Below, piece by piece: positions 8,638 through 17,725 of a DNA stretch of 48,197 nt. A program made the position numbers and the translations under genes. Source of the stretch: an uncultured Ruminococcus sp. (GTDB taxonomy: Bacteria > Bacillota > Clostridia > Oscillospirales > Acutalibacteraceae); assembly GCA_902765625.1 (NCBI GenBank), contig CACXAO010000019.1, positions 1 through 48,197 on the forward strand, in the 5' to 3' direction. Below the pieces are notes generated by a model. It saw nothing but the letters and a program-made list of their open reading frames with translations. It was not told the origin of the DNA and made no database searches. Numbering within the stretch: the first letter of the stretch is position 1; each line of letters starts with the position of its first letter.

Positions 8638-8858
8638 GGCGAATCAGCGGCTGCTACACCGACAAACGTCACACGGTTCTGACGAAACAGCGATACGGCG
8701 CGCTCAGAATCGCCGACCTTAAGACTGTAACCGCAGGAGCCGCGGCGCAGGTTTGCCGGAGTGCGCACCGTTATGCTCCGTATTCCGTGGCGGCGCAAAA
8801 GCTCACGCGCGCGCATCACAGACGTCATTGAACCGAACATTATTAATTTATTATCCAT
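8634..8858 (-). CDS. DUF3343 small putative S/Se-carrier-like protein
   Basis: A 74-aa cytosolic protein with a single conserved-looking cysteine (C42, in SCGYSLK) preceded by an alternating beta-alpha pattern, as in the DUF3343 family. An AAGGTGAAAT site precedes the ATG. Its stop overlaps the start of the cysteine desulfurase gene by 4 bp. The family has been suggested to carry sulfur or selenium on that cysteine. Here the idea rests on the overlap and the lone cysteine, so it remains inference. Confidence 0.75.
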   Translation of the reverse strand: MDNKLIMFGSMTSVMRARELLRRHGIRSITVRTPANLRRGSCGYSLKVGDSERAVSLFRQNRVTFVGVAAADSP

Positions 8859-8945
8859 TATTTCACCTTCTTATTAGTTTTCCTCCCTACAATATACTAT
8901 ATGAAGGCGAAACAAAATTAGTTATCCGCTTTTCAGCCAAAAAAG

Positions 8946-8975
8946 CCGGAAGCCAAACAAACGTCTGACTTCCGG
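8946..8975 (-). terminator. Terminator of the 56-aa protein gene
   Basis: On the minus strand a 12-bp stem (outer arms CCGGAAG and CTTCCGG, with two G-U wobbles inside) closes a 6-nt loop and is followed by a T run (8944..8939). Confidence 0.75.
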
Positions 8976-8986
8976 GTCGTTATCGG

Positions 8987-9157
8987 TTAAAGCTGTTTTT
9001 CGTCCTCGTCGTCTAAAATCGACGGAGTTCGTTTTGCCAGAATATCCTCCAGTACTTTTTTCTGCTCCTCCCTTGACAGAGAACGGAATGCGATAATAAA
9101 ATCGTGTTCCGAAGGAGTAACCGGTTCGGGAATCGGACTGATTTTGCCATCATTCAT
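8987..9157 (-). CDS. Orphan 56-aa acidic protein, function unknown
   Basis: Not recognised. The protein starts MNDGKISPIPEPVTPSEHD, has a probable amphipathic helix (FRSLSREEQKKVLEDILAKR) and an acidic tail DDEDEKQL. There is no signal peptide or membrane segment. The start is set by AAGGAG 7 nt upstream; a longer open frame reaches 9178 but has no such site. It has a near-consensus promoter (9206-9234) and a strong terminator (8946-8975), so it is expressed on its own. The shape suggests a small adaptor or regulator, but that is a guess. Confidence 0.7.
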   Translation of the reverse strand: MNDGKISPIPEPVTPSEHDFIIAFRSLSREEQKKVLEDILAKRTPSILDDEDEKQL

Positions 9158-9205
9158 AACAGTTCTCCTTTTCAGCAAGATATTTTAGGCAACTTTTATG
9201 CAGTA

Positions 9206-9234
9206 ATTATATCACACTCGATATGTAAATTCAA
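9206..9234 (-). promoter_or_regulatory. Strong promoter of the 56-aa protein gene
   Basis: On the minus strand TTGAAT (9234..9229), 17 bp, TATAAT (9211..9206) with TG one base before it. It lies just after the addA stop. Confidence 0.65.
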
Positions 9235-9242
9235 GGTAAAAA

Positions 9243-12200
9243 TCACACTCTTACCGACTTATTCAGAGTTATTGAGAAAATAATTTTTTCCTTTACGGGC
9301 AGTCCCAGCACCTGACTCATCGCTTCTTCGTACAAATCAAGCTGAGGCTTGTGTCTGCGAAGCTCCTCTACCTCGCGCACTCTGTCGGTTTTATAGTCTA
9401 CAATCACGAGTTCTCCGTTTTCGACAAATACCAAATCGACCTCACCGTCTACTATCTGCCGCCTGTCGGACTTAAATTCGCCTTCGCAGGTGAGCGACGG
9501 ATGAACAAATACCGTGAACTGCTTCTCCCGGTAGACGTCCGACGAAGGAACGCTCAAAACTCGTTCAAACAAAGGATTGAGCAGAATCGCGGAGAGCTTT
9601 TCGCGGTCAAGACAGCCGCACTGACGCTCGGTAAGCTTTTCGACTTTGAGCAGCCTGCTGATTTCACCCTCCAGATCGCTTCGGGCGGCAGTAAAATCGC
9701 AGTAGTGCAAAAACTCATGGTGCGCGGTGCCGATTTCGGTCGGGCTTATCTTTGCCGAATCCTTGGCAAAAGCCGGAACAACAAGCGCTCTGCCTGAAAA
9801 TTCGCGGTTCTCGCTGTGAGAAACCTGCGACGGATTGACCTTTTGAGGCACGCCGATTATATCGGAATCGGGATATTCAAACGAGAGGTTGCTCTGCAGA
9901 ATCGAGCGGTAATCGGGAGCGTCAATGTTCCGTGCGCGTTCTCCGCTTTTCTCGTCCGAAGGCTCCGCATCGGGAAACAGTTCCTCTTCGGTCTGAATCT
10001 TATGAAGCAGCCAATGCGCCTCGCTTTCGCCGCAGGTGCGGTTCTCGTCGATAAGAGCGCAGGTTGAGGGGTTGACAGCCGCGGATAAGAGAATCCAGTC
10101 GAGCATTCGCTTGCAGGAATACACATCGCCGGGTGTTATCTCGCCCGTGATCGTCTTTGCGGCTGCGCTGCTCACAGCCTTGTCCATATCCTTATCGGTT
10201 CCGACAACAATGAGCTTTTCCTTTGCGCGGGTCAGCGCGACATAAAGCATTCGCATTTCCTCGTCGGTATTCTCACGGCGTTTTTTTAGCGTGATGGCGC
10301 GGTACGGAAAGGTCGCTGTGCGGACGAAGTTCTTTATCGGCTTTATGCCGACATAAGCCTCGCTGTCGGTGAGGACGGGTTTATTGAAATCCATCTCGTT
10401 GAATTTATGCGCGGTATCAACCAGAAAACAAACCGGGAACTCCAGTCCCTTTGATTTATGTATGCTCATGACACGGACGCAGTTTGCGGCGTCGCCCTTT
10501 ATCTGCGAGGCTGAGGCAAGCTTGCGGTTGTTTGAGATAAGGCGCTCGATATAGCTGTTGAAATCCGAGAGGGTCTTGTAGCCGTTCGACGAGAATTTGC
10601 GTGCGTAAACTCGCATTAAATCGAGGTTCCTCGAGGGATACGCGCCGCCGTTGACGGCAGCCGTAACGGCAATCACCGCGGTGCGCTCATAGACGGATTC
10701 CAAAAGCTCGTCGACTGTGCTGACGGACGAAAGGTCGCGGAAGCGCTTCAGTTCGTCCAGAAAACGCGCCGCCTTCCTGCCTGACGGGGAGTCGTCGTCG
10801 CGGCAGATATGAAGTGAACGGTAAAGCGAGGTTTTGACGTTGCCGAGACGGATCACCGCCAGATCGTCGGGAGTGAAGCCGTAGACCGGGCTGATAAGCA
10901 CCGAAAGCAGCGCAACGTCGTCAGAAGGATTATCGATGACGCGAAGAAGGTTTAATACAAGCCTGATCTCGCGCGCGTCAAAGAAATTCTCGCTTTCGTC
11001 GCAGTAAGCCGGGACGCCGTATTTTCCGAGCTGCTTTACAAACTCAGCGCTGCCCTTCTGCTTTGACTCCTCGTCGGAATCGGAACCGCTTTTGGCGCGC
11101 ATAAGCACCGCGATGTCTCCGAACTGCAGCGGACGTTCGCCGTCCTTTCCTTGCACAGTAAAGCCGCTTTTCATCATCTCAAAAATCCTTCCGGCTGTAT
11201 AACGCGCCTCCAGAGCGGTAACGGAGTAGGTCTCGGAAAAATTGTCGCGGTAAATCAGACTGATTTCGGTATCGCGCTTTGGATCACGCTTATAATCCGC
11301 CGCACCGAAGTTGAGATATTCTTCGGGCTTGTAGTTCGCCATGATACGCGAGAAAATGAAATTGACCGTCTCGCAAACCTGCTGGCAGCTGCGGAAATTT
11401 TTGCTGAGATAGATTGTTGCGGGGTACGTTGGGTTTTCGCTGTCAAACGGCGCGTAGCGGTTTTTGCGCTCGTTGAAAAGCTTCGCCTTCGACTGGCGGA
11501 AGCCGTAGATGCTCTGCTTGATGTCGCCGACCATGAAAAGATTTTCGCCGGATGAGGAAATGCAGTTGTAGATTACCTCCTGAATCAGGTTTACGTCCTG
11601 ATATTCATCGACGATGACCTGTGCAAATCTCGCGGAAAGCCCCCTTGCAAGCTCGGTTCGCCTGTAGTAAAATCCGCCTGTACAAAACTCCGCGTCGTCC
11701 TTTTTGCAGTGCTCGGCAAGCAGCCGCACGGTGAGAGAACTTACGTCCGAGAAGGTTCGGATATTACGTCTGTCCTTTAAGCCGCTCAGCTCGCGGTCGA
11801 AGGCGGTTATCAGCTCGCTGAGCGTAACCATCAGACCCGAAAGCGATTGCAGCTCCTCCTCGGCTCCGAGAAACGACAGAACCTTTTCGCGGACTTTTGA
11901 GCGGCATCCGGCAACGCTCTTTATCGCGGTTTTCTTGCCCTTTTGCAGCTTTTCGCTGATAGTCGGGATTTCCTTATATTCCGCAACGAAAAGGACTTGG
12001 GCTTTTTCGCAGAAGCCCTTGTAACCGTTTGCGCAAAGCTCGTTTTTCAAATCAATCAGATTTCTGCCGTCGGCTTCAAGCAGCGGAATGAGGATTTCTT
12101 CAAGCTGAGGGGATAATTTTGATGTTTTTATTGTGACGGAGACCTCAGACAGCATTGAATCAAGCTCCTGCGGGATAACCCCGAAAAGTTCCTCTGCCCA

Positions 12201-12827
12201 TTCGGTCTCGGAGAATGACATCTGCGTGTATCTTTTGACCATCTCGTCGAGCCACTGCGTTTTGAACGGCTGGTTCTGCAGAAAATCGTGAACCGTCAGC
12301 ACAGCCTCGCGCAAACCCTTGTCGTCGCTTCCCGAGGCAAAGGCGCGCAGCAATCTGCGAAAATCAGGTGAATTTGTGGCATAAAAGGTTTCAAAAGCGG
12401 CGTCCAGAGCCTTTGTGCTTACCGTTACGATCTCATCGTCGCTCGCGATGCGGAAGTCAGGCTCGATGTTCAACGCCGAGAAATGTTCGCGTACAAGCGA
12501 CGAGCAAAAGCTGTCGGTTGTAGAAATGTGAGCTGTATACAGCTTCTGCTTCTGGCGCAAAAGCTGCGCGGTCGCGCCCTCGGCTGCAATACGATCGTCT
12601 AGCTCCTTTTGAATGCGGCGTTTCATCTCGGCAGCCGCGTCGCGCGTGAACGTGAGTACAAGCAGACGGTCTGCGTCAACTCCGCCGTCGCCTGTAATCA
12701 GCTGCAAAACGTGCTGGGCAAGAACGGCGGTTTTTCCCGAGCCTGCCGCCGCGGAAACAAGAACCGTGCCGTTGGAATCGATCGCGTTTCTTTGGTCGTC
12801 CGTCCATTTTACGGTATTATCACTCAT
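9243..12827 (-). CDS. addA: ATP-dependent helicase/nuclease subunit A (AddA)
   Basis: A 1194-aa UvrD-like helicase with a C-terminal RecB-type nuclease, half of the AddAB complex that resects double-strand breaks to chi for recombination. Visible are Walker A AAAGSGKTAVL (about 26-36), the DEYQD Walker B, MVGDIKQSIYGFR, helicase motif VMSIHKSKGLEFPV, MLYVALTRAKEKLIV, and the nuclease motif VDGEVDLVFVE plus VIVDYKTDR near the C-terminus. Length is typical. Its start overlaps the end of addB by 8 bp (translational coupling). Confidence 0.96.
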   Translation of the reverse strand: MSDNTVKWTDDQRNAIDSNGTVLVSAAAGSGKTAVLAQHVLQLITGDGGVDADRLLVLTFTRDAAAEMKRRIQKELDDRIAAEGATAQLLRQKQKLYTAHISTTDSFCSSLVREHFSALNIEPDFRIASDDEIVTVSTKALDAAFETFYATNSPDFRRLLRAFASGSDDKGLREAVLTVHDFLQNQPFKTQWLDEMVKRYTQMSFSETEWAEELFGVIPQELDSMLSEVSVTIKTSKLSPQLEEILIPLLEADGRNLIDLKNELCANGYKGFCEKAQVLFVAEYKEIPTISEKLQKGKKTAIKSVAGCRSKVREKVLSFLGAEEELQSLSGLMVTLSELITAFDRELSGLKDRRNIRTFSDVSSLTVRLLAEHCKKDDAEFCTGGFYYRRTELARGLSARFAQVIVDEYQDVNLIQEVIYNCISSSGENLFMVGDIKQSIYGFRQSKAKLFNERKNRYAPFDSENPTYPATIYLSKNFRSCQQVCETVNFIFSRIMANYKPEEYLNFGAADYKRDPKRDTEISLIYRDNFSETYSVTALEARYTAGRIFEMMKSGFTVQGKDGERPLQFGDIAVLMRAKSGSDSDEESKQKGSAEFVKQLGKYGVPAYCDESENFFDAREIRLVLNLLRVIDNPSDDVALLSVLISPVYGFTPDDLAVIRLGNVKTSLYRSLHICRDDDSPSGRKAARFLDELKRFRDLSSVSTVDELLESVYERTAVIAVTAAVNGGAYPSRNLDLMRVYARKFSSNGYKTLSDFNSYIERLISNNRKLASASQIKGDAANCVRVMSIHKSKGLEFPVCFLVDTAHKFNEMDFNKPVLTDSEAYVGIKPIKNFVRTATFPYRAITLKKRRENTDEEMRMLYVALTRAKEKLIVVGTDKDMDKAVSSAAAKTITGEITPGDVYSCKRMLDWILLSAAVNPSTCALIDENRTCGESEAHWLLHKIQTEEELFPDAEPSDEKSGERARNIDAPDYRSILQSNLSFEYPDSDIIGVPQKVNPSQVSHSENREFSGRALVVPAFAKDSAKISPTEIGTAHHEFLHYCDFTAARSDLEGEISRLLKVEKLTERQCGCLDREKLSAILLNPLFERVLSVPSSDVYREKQFTVFVHPSLTCEGEFKSDRRQIVDGEVDLVFVENGELVIVDYKTDRVREVEELRRHKPQLDLYEEAMSQVLGLPVKEKIIFSITLNKSVRV

Positions 12828-15800
12828 CGCCGTTCACCTCGCTTTCGTTTGCGGCTTCAATATCCTCTCTCATCTTTCCGAGGATGTAATCGCGTTTATT
12901 CTGCTTGACCGCCGCGAACATATTTTCCTTCGGCTCGCTCATATTGTAGGAGCAAGCGTCCTCGTAGGCGCAGTATTCGCAGGTTGAGGAGCTGCCTGAT
13001 TTGAGCGGCTGAGCCGGAATTATGCCGCTGTAGAGACTCTCGCCCATATCGCGGATCAACAGATCGACCTTGCCGAAAACCGTCTCAAGCTCCTCGGGAG
13101 TGACCTTTGTGCTCGACTTAGGCTTGAAGCTGTTCATGTCGGCGACCTTGAAACGCTCCTCGTCAACATAAAGACCCTTTAGCTTAAAGGCGCCGCGTAT
13201 CAAGTCGTCGGCGGTCTTTCCTGCCGCCTCGCTCTCGCGGAACGCGCCGAACAGTACGTTTGAATAAAGAACGCCGCCGGGCTTGAATTCGCCGTAGCGG
13301 TAACCGCCGTTGCGCGTGATCGCTATCAGATAAATCAGCATTTGCAGATCAAGGCCGTAATATGCCTCCGCAAGACTGAAGCCCTTGCTTTCGGACTTGG
13401 ATTTATAGTCTATTATACGTATATATTTTTCGCCGTTCTGAACCGAGCTGTCTACCCTGTCGACCTTGCCTCTTATGCGAATCTCATGTCCGTCAGGCAA
13501 AATGTAGCTGTAGCCGTGCATGTCGTTCGGAAAATCAAGCTCGGTGTCCTCTACGTCGAAGGCGCTGTTTTTCAGCTCGTCAACAATAAACCTGATCACC
13601 CTGACGGTCTTTTCCATGAGCATATCAAACTGGAACGCAAACGAACCTGTTTTATCCGCTGCGCCGCCCATGAATGATTCGAGATAGATATTATATTCTT
13701 TTACTACATATTCCTTTATCCGGCTGTCGGTCAGCTCGCCGTACTCTGCCTTTGTCCGGTATGTATCGAAAAATCGCTCGAGCACCTTGTGAACAAGGTT
13801 TCCGCGCTCGATAGGATCGATCTCGGCACGGCGTTTTTGGTCTATTCTGAGTCCGTACTCGCAAAAATAGCGGAACGGGCATTTGTAGTAGGTCTGAACC
13901 TTGGAAGCGGAGTTGTCGAGCACCTTGCCGAAAAGCTCGTCCGCAATTCCTTCGTTCTGCATTGAGAACGGCTTTTGCGCCACAGCGTTCTCAACCGCCT
14001 CAAGGCGAGGTCTGTAGTCCGGATCATCTGCAAAAAAGTCGCGCAGCTCCGACAAATCCGCCGAATCATCGGTCAGCGAAAGCGAATACGCCTCAAACGC
14101 GGTATCCATACCGACGAGCATTTCCACATAAGGCAGGCGGTTCTTTGAGATCGGCTCGAGCTTCGGGAACAGGCCGCAAACCTCGTCAATCAAAACCGAG
14201 GGCTTTAGTCTGCCGCCTGCGCTCTCCTCGTTTGCAGCCGAGAGAGCAAGCTTCGGATAGCTCAGACAGATTCGCTGCGACGCTGCCGACATGCAGTTGT
14301 ACGCCATAAAGATTTCCAGATTTACGAAATCGACGGGGTTTTCGGTGATTTTGAGGTCGTTATCAAATAGCGTTTGAAGCTCGTAGTCCGAAAAAAGACC
14401 GGCGCTCTGCGGATTTGCCGGGAAGCTGCCCTCGGTGCAGCCGATCAGGAACACCGCCTTATAGTGCGGGTCGCGCACGCGCTGGGCGTTTGTTATGATA
14501 ACCGAATCGAGATATCGCGGAATCTCGGAAAATTCGATTGCGGACAGCTCGAGCGACAGCAGCTCGTAGTAACGGCGAAGCGGCATGCGCTCATTTCCGA
14601 CAGCGTCATTCAGCCTGTCGAGCGCTCTTGCGAACAGCTCCCAGATACGCACCTGCTCGTCGGACAAATTTTCGGAAACGCCGTTTTCGAGCCTGCGGCA
14701 AAGCCTGTCCATGCCGCTGCGCACGTCGAGTTTTTCGGTGAGCAAAACATATAGAAGCGCGGTGGTCTCGCCGGCGGTTTTGTCCTTTGATTCCTCTTTG
14801 AATGAAAGCAGCGCTTCAACCACGGTTTTGCGGACGCGCTCGGCATTATCGCGCTTGATATCCTCCTTTAACGGCTCGCCGAAGCCGCGCGAGCTTTGGG
14901 TAAACTCGCTGAGAAAGGCTGAATTATCGATATCCCAGACAAAAACATAGTCCTCAAAATCGCGGATCTCGCCCTCGGTAAACGGCAACAGACCGCTTTT
15001 GAGCAGGAGCAGAACGTCGGAACGCTCGAAACGCTCAAGCAAAATGCGGAAAATCGCGTTTATTGCGCGCGCAACCGGCTTTACGTCCAAATCCTTGTGC
15101 TCGTCGAGAAAGTACGGGATATCGTACTTGTCAAACACGGCGTTGATTATGCCGCTGTAAAGCTTTGTGTCGTGGGTGATAACGCCGATATCGCGGTAAC
15201 GGTAGTTTTCCTCAATGATGAGCTTTTTGATTTTGCGCGCCGCAAACTCGCACTCGTCGTATGTATCGTCAGCCGGGTAAACAGCGATATTCTCCGGCGC
15301 GTCATCAAATATATCGGTAAAATCGGCGCCGCGGAATACGCCTTCCTCGAGAAACCGCAGCTCGTCGTTTTGGAAGCGCACCGTCTTGTCAAGGCGAACG
15401 GGTGTGAGAATTTTAACGCCCTGCTCCTTTGCAAACCTCTTTATTCTGCGGTAGGTCTGCGCGGTGGTGGCGAAAACTCCGCTTTCGGACTCCGTCAGTG
15501 GGTCGAGAGAAAGCGAGATAACAAGCTCTCCGCAATTAAGAACAAGGTGCTCGACGAGCTTCATCTGCTGGGCGGTGAAGCCGCTGAACGCGTCTATAAA
15601 CACCGTATAGCCGCTGAAAACCTCGGGATGCGACGCAAGAATATCGTTTACCCTGTCGATATCGTCGAGCGGATCGACGTGAGACTGCGAGAGCCTGCCG
15701 CTGAAAACGTCGAAAATATCCGCGGTATCGAGAAGCTTCTTCTTTAGGCTTTCATCGATTTCGCCCTCCACCGCCCCGCGAAGCTGCACGGAGGATATGC

Positions 15801-16188
15801 AGTTTTTCTTGCACTCAAGCAGGGTATCGAGCATGAGCGAGGTCAGACTGCGGTTGCTGCGCGGATTCAGCAGGCGCAGGCTGCCGTCGAGGTCGTCGAG
15901 AGTGCGGCTCATCAAAACCGCGCGCGTACCGTTGTCAATCGGCGCCATCGGCGGATTTGAGGTCTGACCGTAAACAAAGCGGCAAAGCTTGTTAAAGCCG
16001 AATACGTTCACCTTTTGCTTATCGGGCGCACCCAGTAGTGACAGAATTTCCTTTTCGGTTTCAAGACTGATCTGGTCGGGGATCAGAACTATCAGCTTGT
16101 CGCAGCCGCTCTCCGTTTTTTCGCGGATCTGACGGTATATCTCGCGTGTTTTGCCTGTACCGCTTCTACCCAAAATGAAACGCAGCAT
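12820..16188 (-). CDS. addB: ATP-dependent helicase/nuclease subunit B (AddB)
   Basis: An about 1122-aa partner of AddA. It has the N-terminal FILGRSGTGKT Walker A, a degenerate helicase body used for chi recognition, a C-terminal nuclease motif RIIDYKSKSE, and the four cysteines of the AddB iron-sulfur staple: one in YYKCPFRYF and three in CEYCAYEDAC (C-x2-C-x5-C). The open frame begins at a GTG at 16197, but that GTG is part of the GAGGTG ribosome binding site. I start at the ATG at 16188, giving MLRFILGR. Confidence 0.95.
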   Translation of the reverse strand: MLRFILGRSGTGKTREIYRQIREKTESGCDKLIVLIPDQISLETEKEILSLLGAPDKQKVNVFGFNKLCRFVYGQTSNPPMAPIDNGTRAVLMSRTLDDLDGSLRLLNPRSNRSLTSLMLDTLLECKKNCISSVQLRGAVEGEIDESLKKKLLDTADIFDVFSGRLSQSHVDPLDDIDRVNDILASHPEVFSGYTVFIDAFSGFTAQQMKLVEHLVLNCGELVISLSLDPLTESESGVFATTAQTYRRIKRFAKEQGVKILTPVRLDKTVRFQNDELRFLEEGVFRGADFTDIFDDAPENIAVYPADDTYDECEFAARKIKKLIIEENYRYRDIGVITHDTKLYSGIINAVFDKYDIPYFLDEHKDLDVKPVARAINAIFRILLERFERSDVLLLLKSGLLPFTEGEIRDFEDYVFVWDIDNSAFLSEFTQSSRGFGEPLKEDIKRDNAERVRKTVVEALLSFKEESKDKTAGETTALLYVLLTEKLDVRSGMDRLCRRLENGVSENLSDEQVRIWELFARALDRLNDAVGNERMPLRRYYELLSLELSAIEFSEIPRYLDSVIITNAQRVRDPHYKAVFLIGCTEGSFPANPQSAGLFSDYELQTLFDNDLKITENPVDFVNLEIFMAYNCMSAASQRICLSYPKLALSAANEESAGGRLKPSVLIDEVCGLFPKLEPISKNRLPYVEMLVGMDTAFEAYSLSLTDDSADLSELRDFFADDPDYRPRLEAVENAVAQKPFSMQNEGIADELFGKVLDNSASKVQTYYKCPFRYFCEYGLRIDQKRRAEIDPIERGNLVHKVLERFFDTYRTKAEYGELTDSRIKEYVVKEYNIYLESFMGGAADKTGSFAFQFDMLMEKTVRVIRFIVDELKNSAFDVEDTELDFPNDMHGYSYILPDGHEIRIRGKVDRVDSSVQNGEKYIRIIDYKSKSESKGFSLAEAYYGLDLQMLIYLIAITRNGGYRYGEFKPGGVLYSNVLFGAFRESEAAGKTADDLIRGAFKLKGLYVDEERFKVADMNSFKPKSSTKVTPEELETVFGKVDLLIRDMGESLYSGIIPAQPLKSGSSSTCEYCAYEDACSYNMSEPKENMFAAVKQNKRDYILGKMREDIEAANESEVNGDE

Positions 16189-16211
16189 AATAATCACCTC
16201 TTTCTTATTTT

Positions 16212-16808
16212 TTATCCGAACAAGGCCTTAAGCTGCTCGAACAGCTCTACTACCTTGAATTTATATTCATACTTTTCGTCGGCAACGATCTCGTATTCAC
16301 TGTCGCTGTAAACCTGTTTTGCTCTGTCCTCACGCTCGGTCGCCGACGACAAACAGATCGACGGGTACATCACGCACCACCAGTTATGACCCTCGGCGGC
16401 GCCTATCGAAATCCGCAGCGCGTCGTACATCCCCGAAGGTAATGTATAGTTATCATAATAGCGCGTGGTAAAGTACATCCGCGTCACCTCGGCTCTGACG
16501 GGATAGTCAAAGCCGCTGCGCAGAACCTCGCCGTAAGCTATGTTCGCTATGCTCTGCAGGTTATCCCTGACCGCGCTTTCGGCGGCATTCTTGTCCGGCG
16601 CGCTCTCAAAAAGCTCCTCGGTGTATTCGAGGACCTTGTCTCTGACCTTCAGCTTGAGCGCTTGGTCGGCTTCGGAGTCGGAATTTGCGAGGATATGAAG
16701 CCTGAATGTATCGTCTGAGATACATCGGCACTCGGCGTGGAACGGTATCATTGAATAAACTACCGTCAAAACAAAGGATATGCAAACAGCCTTGATAATT
16801 AATTTCAT
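16212..16808 (-). CDS. spoIIR: Stage II sporulation protein R
   Basis: A 198-aa secreted signalling protein. In Bacillus it is made in the forespore under sigma-F and triggers SpoIIGA processing of pro-sigma-E in the mother cell. Here an N-terminal hydrophobic signal (about 4-20) precedes a conserved FRLHILANSDSEADQALKLK block. The C-terminal half has the WWCVMYPSICLS stretch typical of the family. The ATG at 16808 is preferred over an upstream TTG frame because it follows an ACAGG site. That site lies inside a hairpin (16813-16849). It lies between ispE and addB; no sigma-F promoter was clear. Confidence 0.9.
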   Translation of the reverse strand: MKLIIKAVCISFVLTVVYSMIPFHAECRCISDDTFRLHILANSDSEADQALKLKVRDKVLEYTEELFESAPDKNAAESAVRDNLQSIANIAYGEVLRSGFDYPVRAEVTRMYFTTRYYDNYTLPSGMYDALRISIGAAEGHNWWCVMYPSICLSSATEREDRAKQVYSDSEYEIVADEKYEYKFKVVELFEQLKALFG

Positions 16809-16812
16809 AATA

Positions 16813-16849
16813 AAAACCTGTCCTTTCAAAGTGAGTATGGACAGGTTTT
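16813..16849 (-). terminator. Hairpin between ispE and spoIIR that also covers the spoIIR ribosome binding site
   Basis: Eleven-base arms AAAACCTGTCC and GGACAGGTTTT around a 15-nt loop, followed by TTTTTATT and then the spoIIR ATG. It can act as the ispE terminator, and in a longer transcript it would mask the spoIIR ribosome binding site. Confidence 0.65.
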
Positions 16850-16855
16850 ATCTCT

Positions 16856-17725
16856 TTAATCAACCGCGCAGCCGATTTTTAGCGGTTTGCACAGGAAGGT
16901 TTCGGGATATTTCTCTTTTAATTGCTCGCAGCATTTCTTTGCGCGTCCGGAGGATGTGAATATCGCGAACACCGCCGAGCCTGAACCGCTCATGCCTGCG
17001 CCTCTTGCCTTGCACGAGAGCATTGTGCGCTTGATATCGTTTACCTCGGGAATTTGCAGGGCAAGTTCAAAGTCGTTGAAAATCGTCGTTGAAATCATGA
17101 ACATGTCCCTGCTGTAGAGCGCCTTGACCATCTCGTCGGTATAGGACGGGTGCGGTGCAAGCGCGTCTACCTTGCTGTATGCCTCGCCCGTCGATACGCT
17201 CACGGTGTCGGGCTTGCAGATGACGATATCCGAGCAGCGGAAGGTCGGAAGCTTTTTGATCGTCGCGCCTATTCCGGTGCAGAGCTTTGTGCCGCCCTCG
17301 ATGCAGAAAGGAACGTCAGCGCCTACCTTCTCGCCTATCGCGCACATCTCGTCAGGCTTGAGCATGGTTGAAAACATGGCGTTGAGTCCCATTATCACAG
17401 CCGCGCCGTCGCTGCTGCCGCCTGCAAGACCCGCCTGAGTGGGAATCGTCTTGTTTATATCGATGTGAACGCCCTTGACGTCCATTTTGCAAAAGTCGAA
17501 AAAGCGGTACGCCGCCTTTGCGCAGATGTTGCTGTCGTCGCACGGCACGCCCTCGTAATTGCAGGAAATCGTCACCCTGCCGCTGTCGTTGTCGGTAAGG
17601 GTGATCACGTCGAACAGGTCAACCGCCTGCATAACCGTAGAAATATTGTGGTAACCGTCGGGTCGCTTGCCCAGCACCTCGAGAGTCAGGTTAATTTTTG
17701 CCGGAGCCTTTACCTTAATTTCCAT
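16856..17725 (-). CDS. ispE: 4-diphosphocytidyl-2-C-methyl-D-erythritol kinase
   Basis: A 289-aa GHMP kinase that phosphorylates CDP-ME in the MEP isoprenoid pathway. It shows PAKINLTLEVLGKRPDGYH (about 9-27), the ATP-binding TQAGLAGGSSDGAAV near residue 95, and the C-terminal GAGMSGSGSAVFAIF. The start overlaps the end of the aminotransferase gene by 11 bp, so it is translated from the same mRNA. A terminator-like hairpin follows. Confidence 0.95.
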   Translation of the reverse strand: MEIKVKAPAKINLTLEVLGKRPDGYHNISTVMQAVDLFDVITLTDNDSGRVTISCNYEGVPCDDSNICAKAAYRFFDFCKMDVKGVHIDINKTIPTQAGLAGGSSDGAAVIMGLNAMFSTMLKPDEMCAIGEKVGADVPFCIEGGTKLCTGIGATIKKLPTFRCSDIVICKPDTVSVSTGEAYSKVDALAPHPSYTDEMVKALYSRDMFMISTTIFNDFELALQIPEVNDIKRTMLSCKARGAGMSGSGSAVFAIFTSSGRAKKCCEQLKEKYPETFLCKPLKIGCAVD

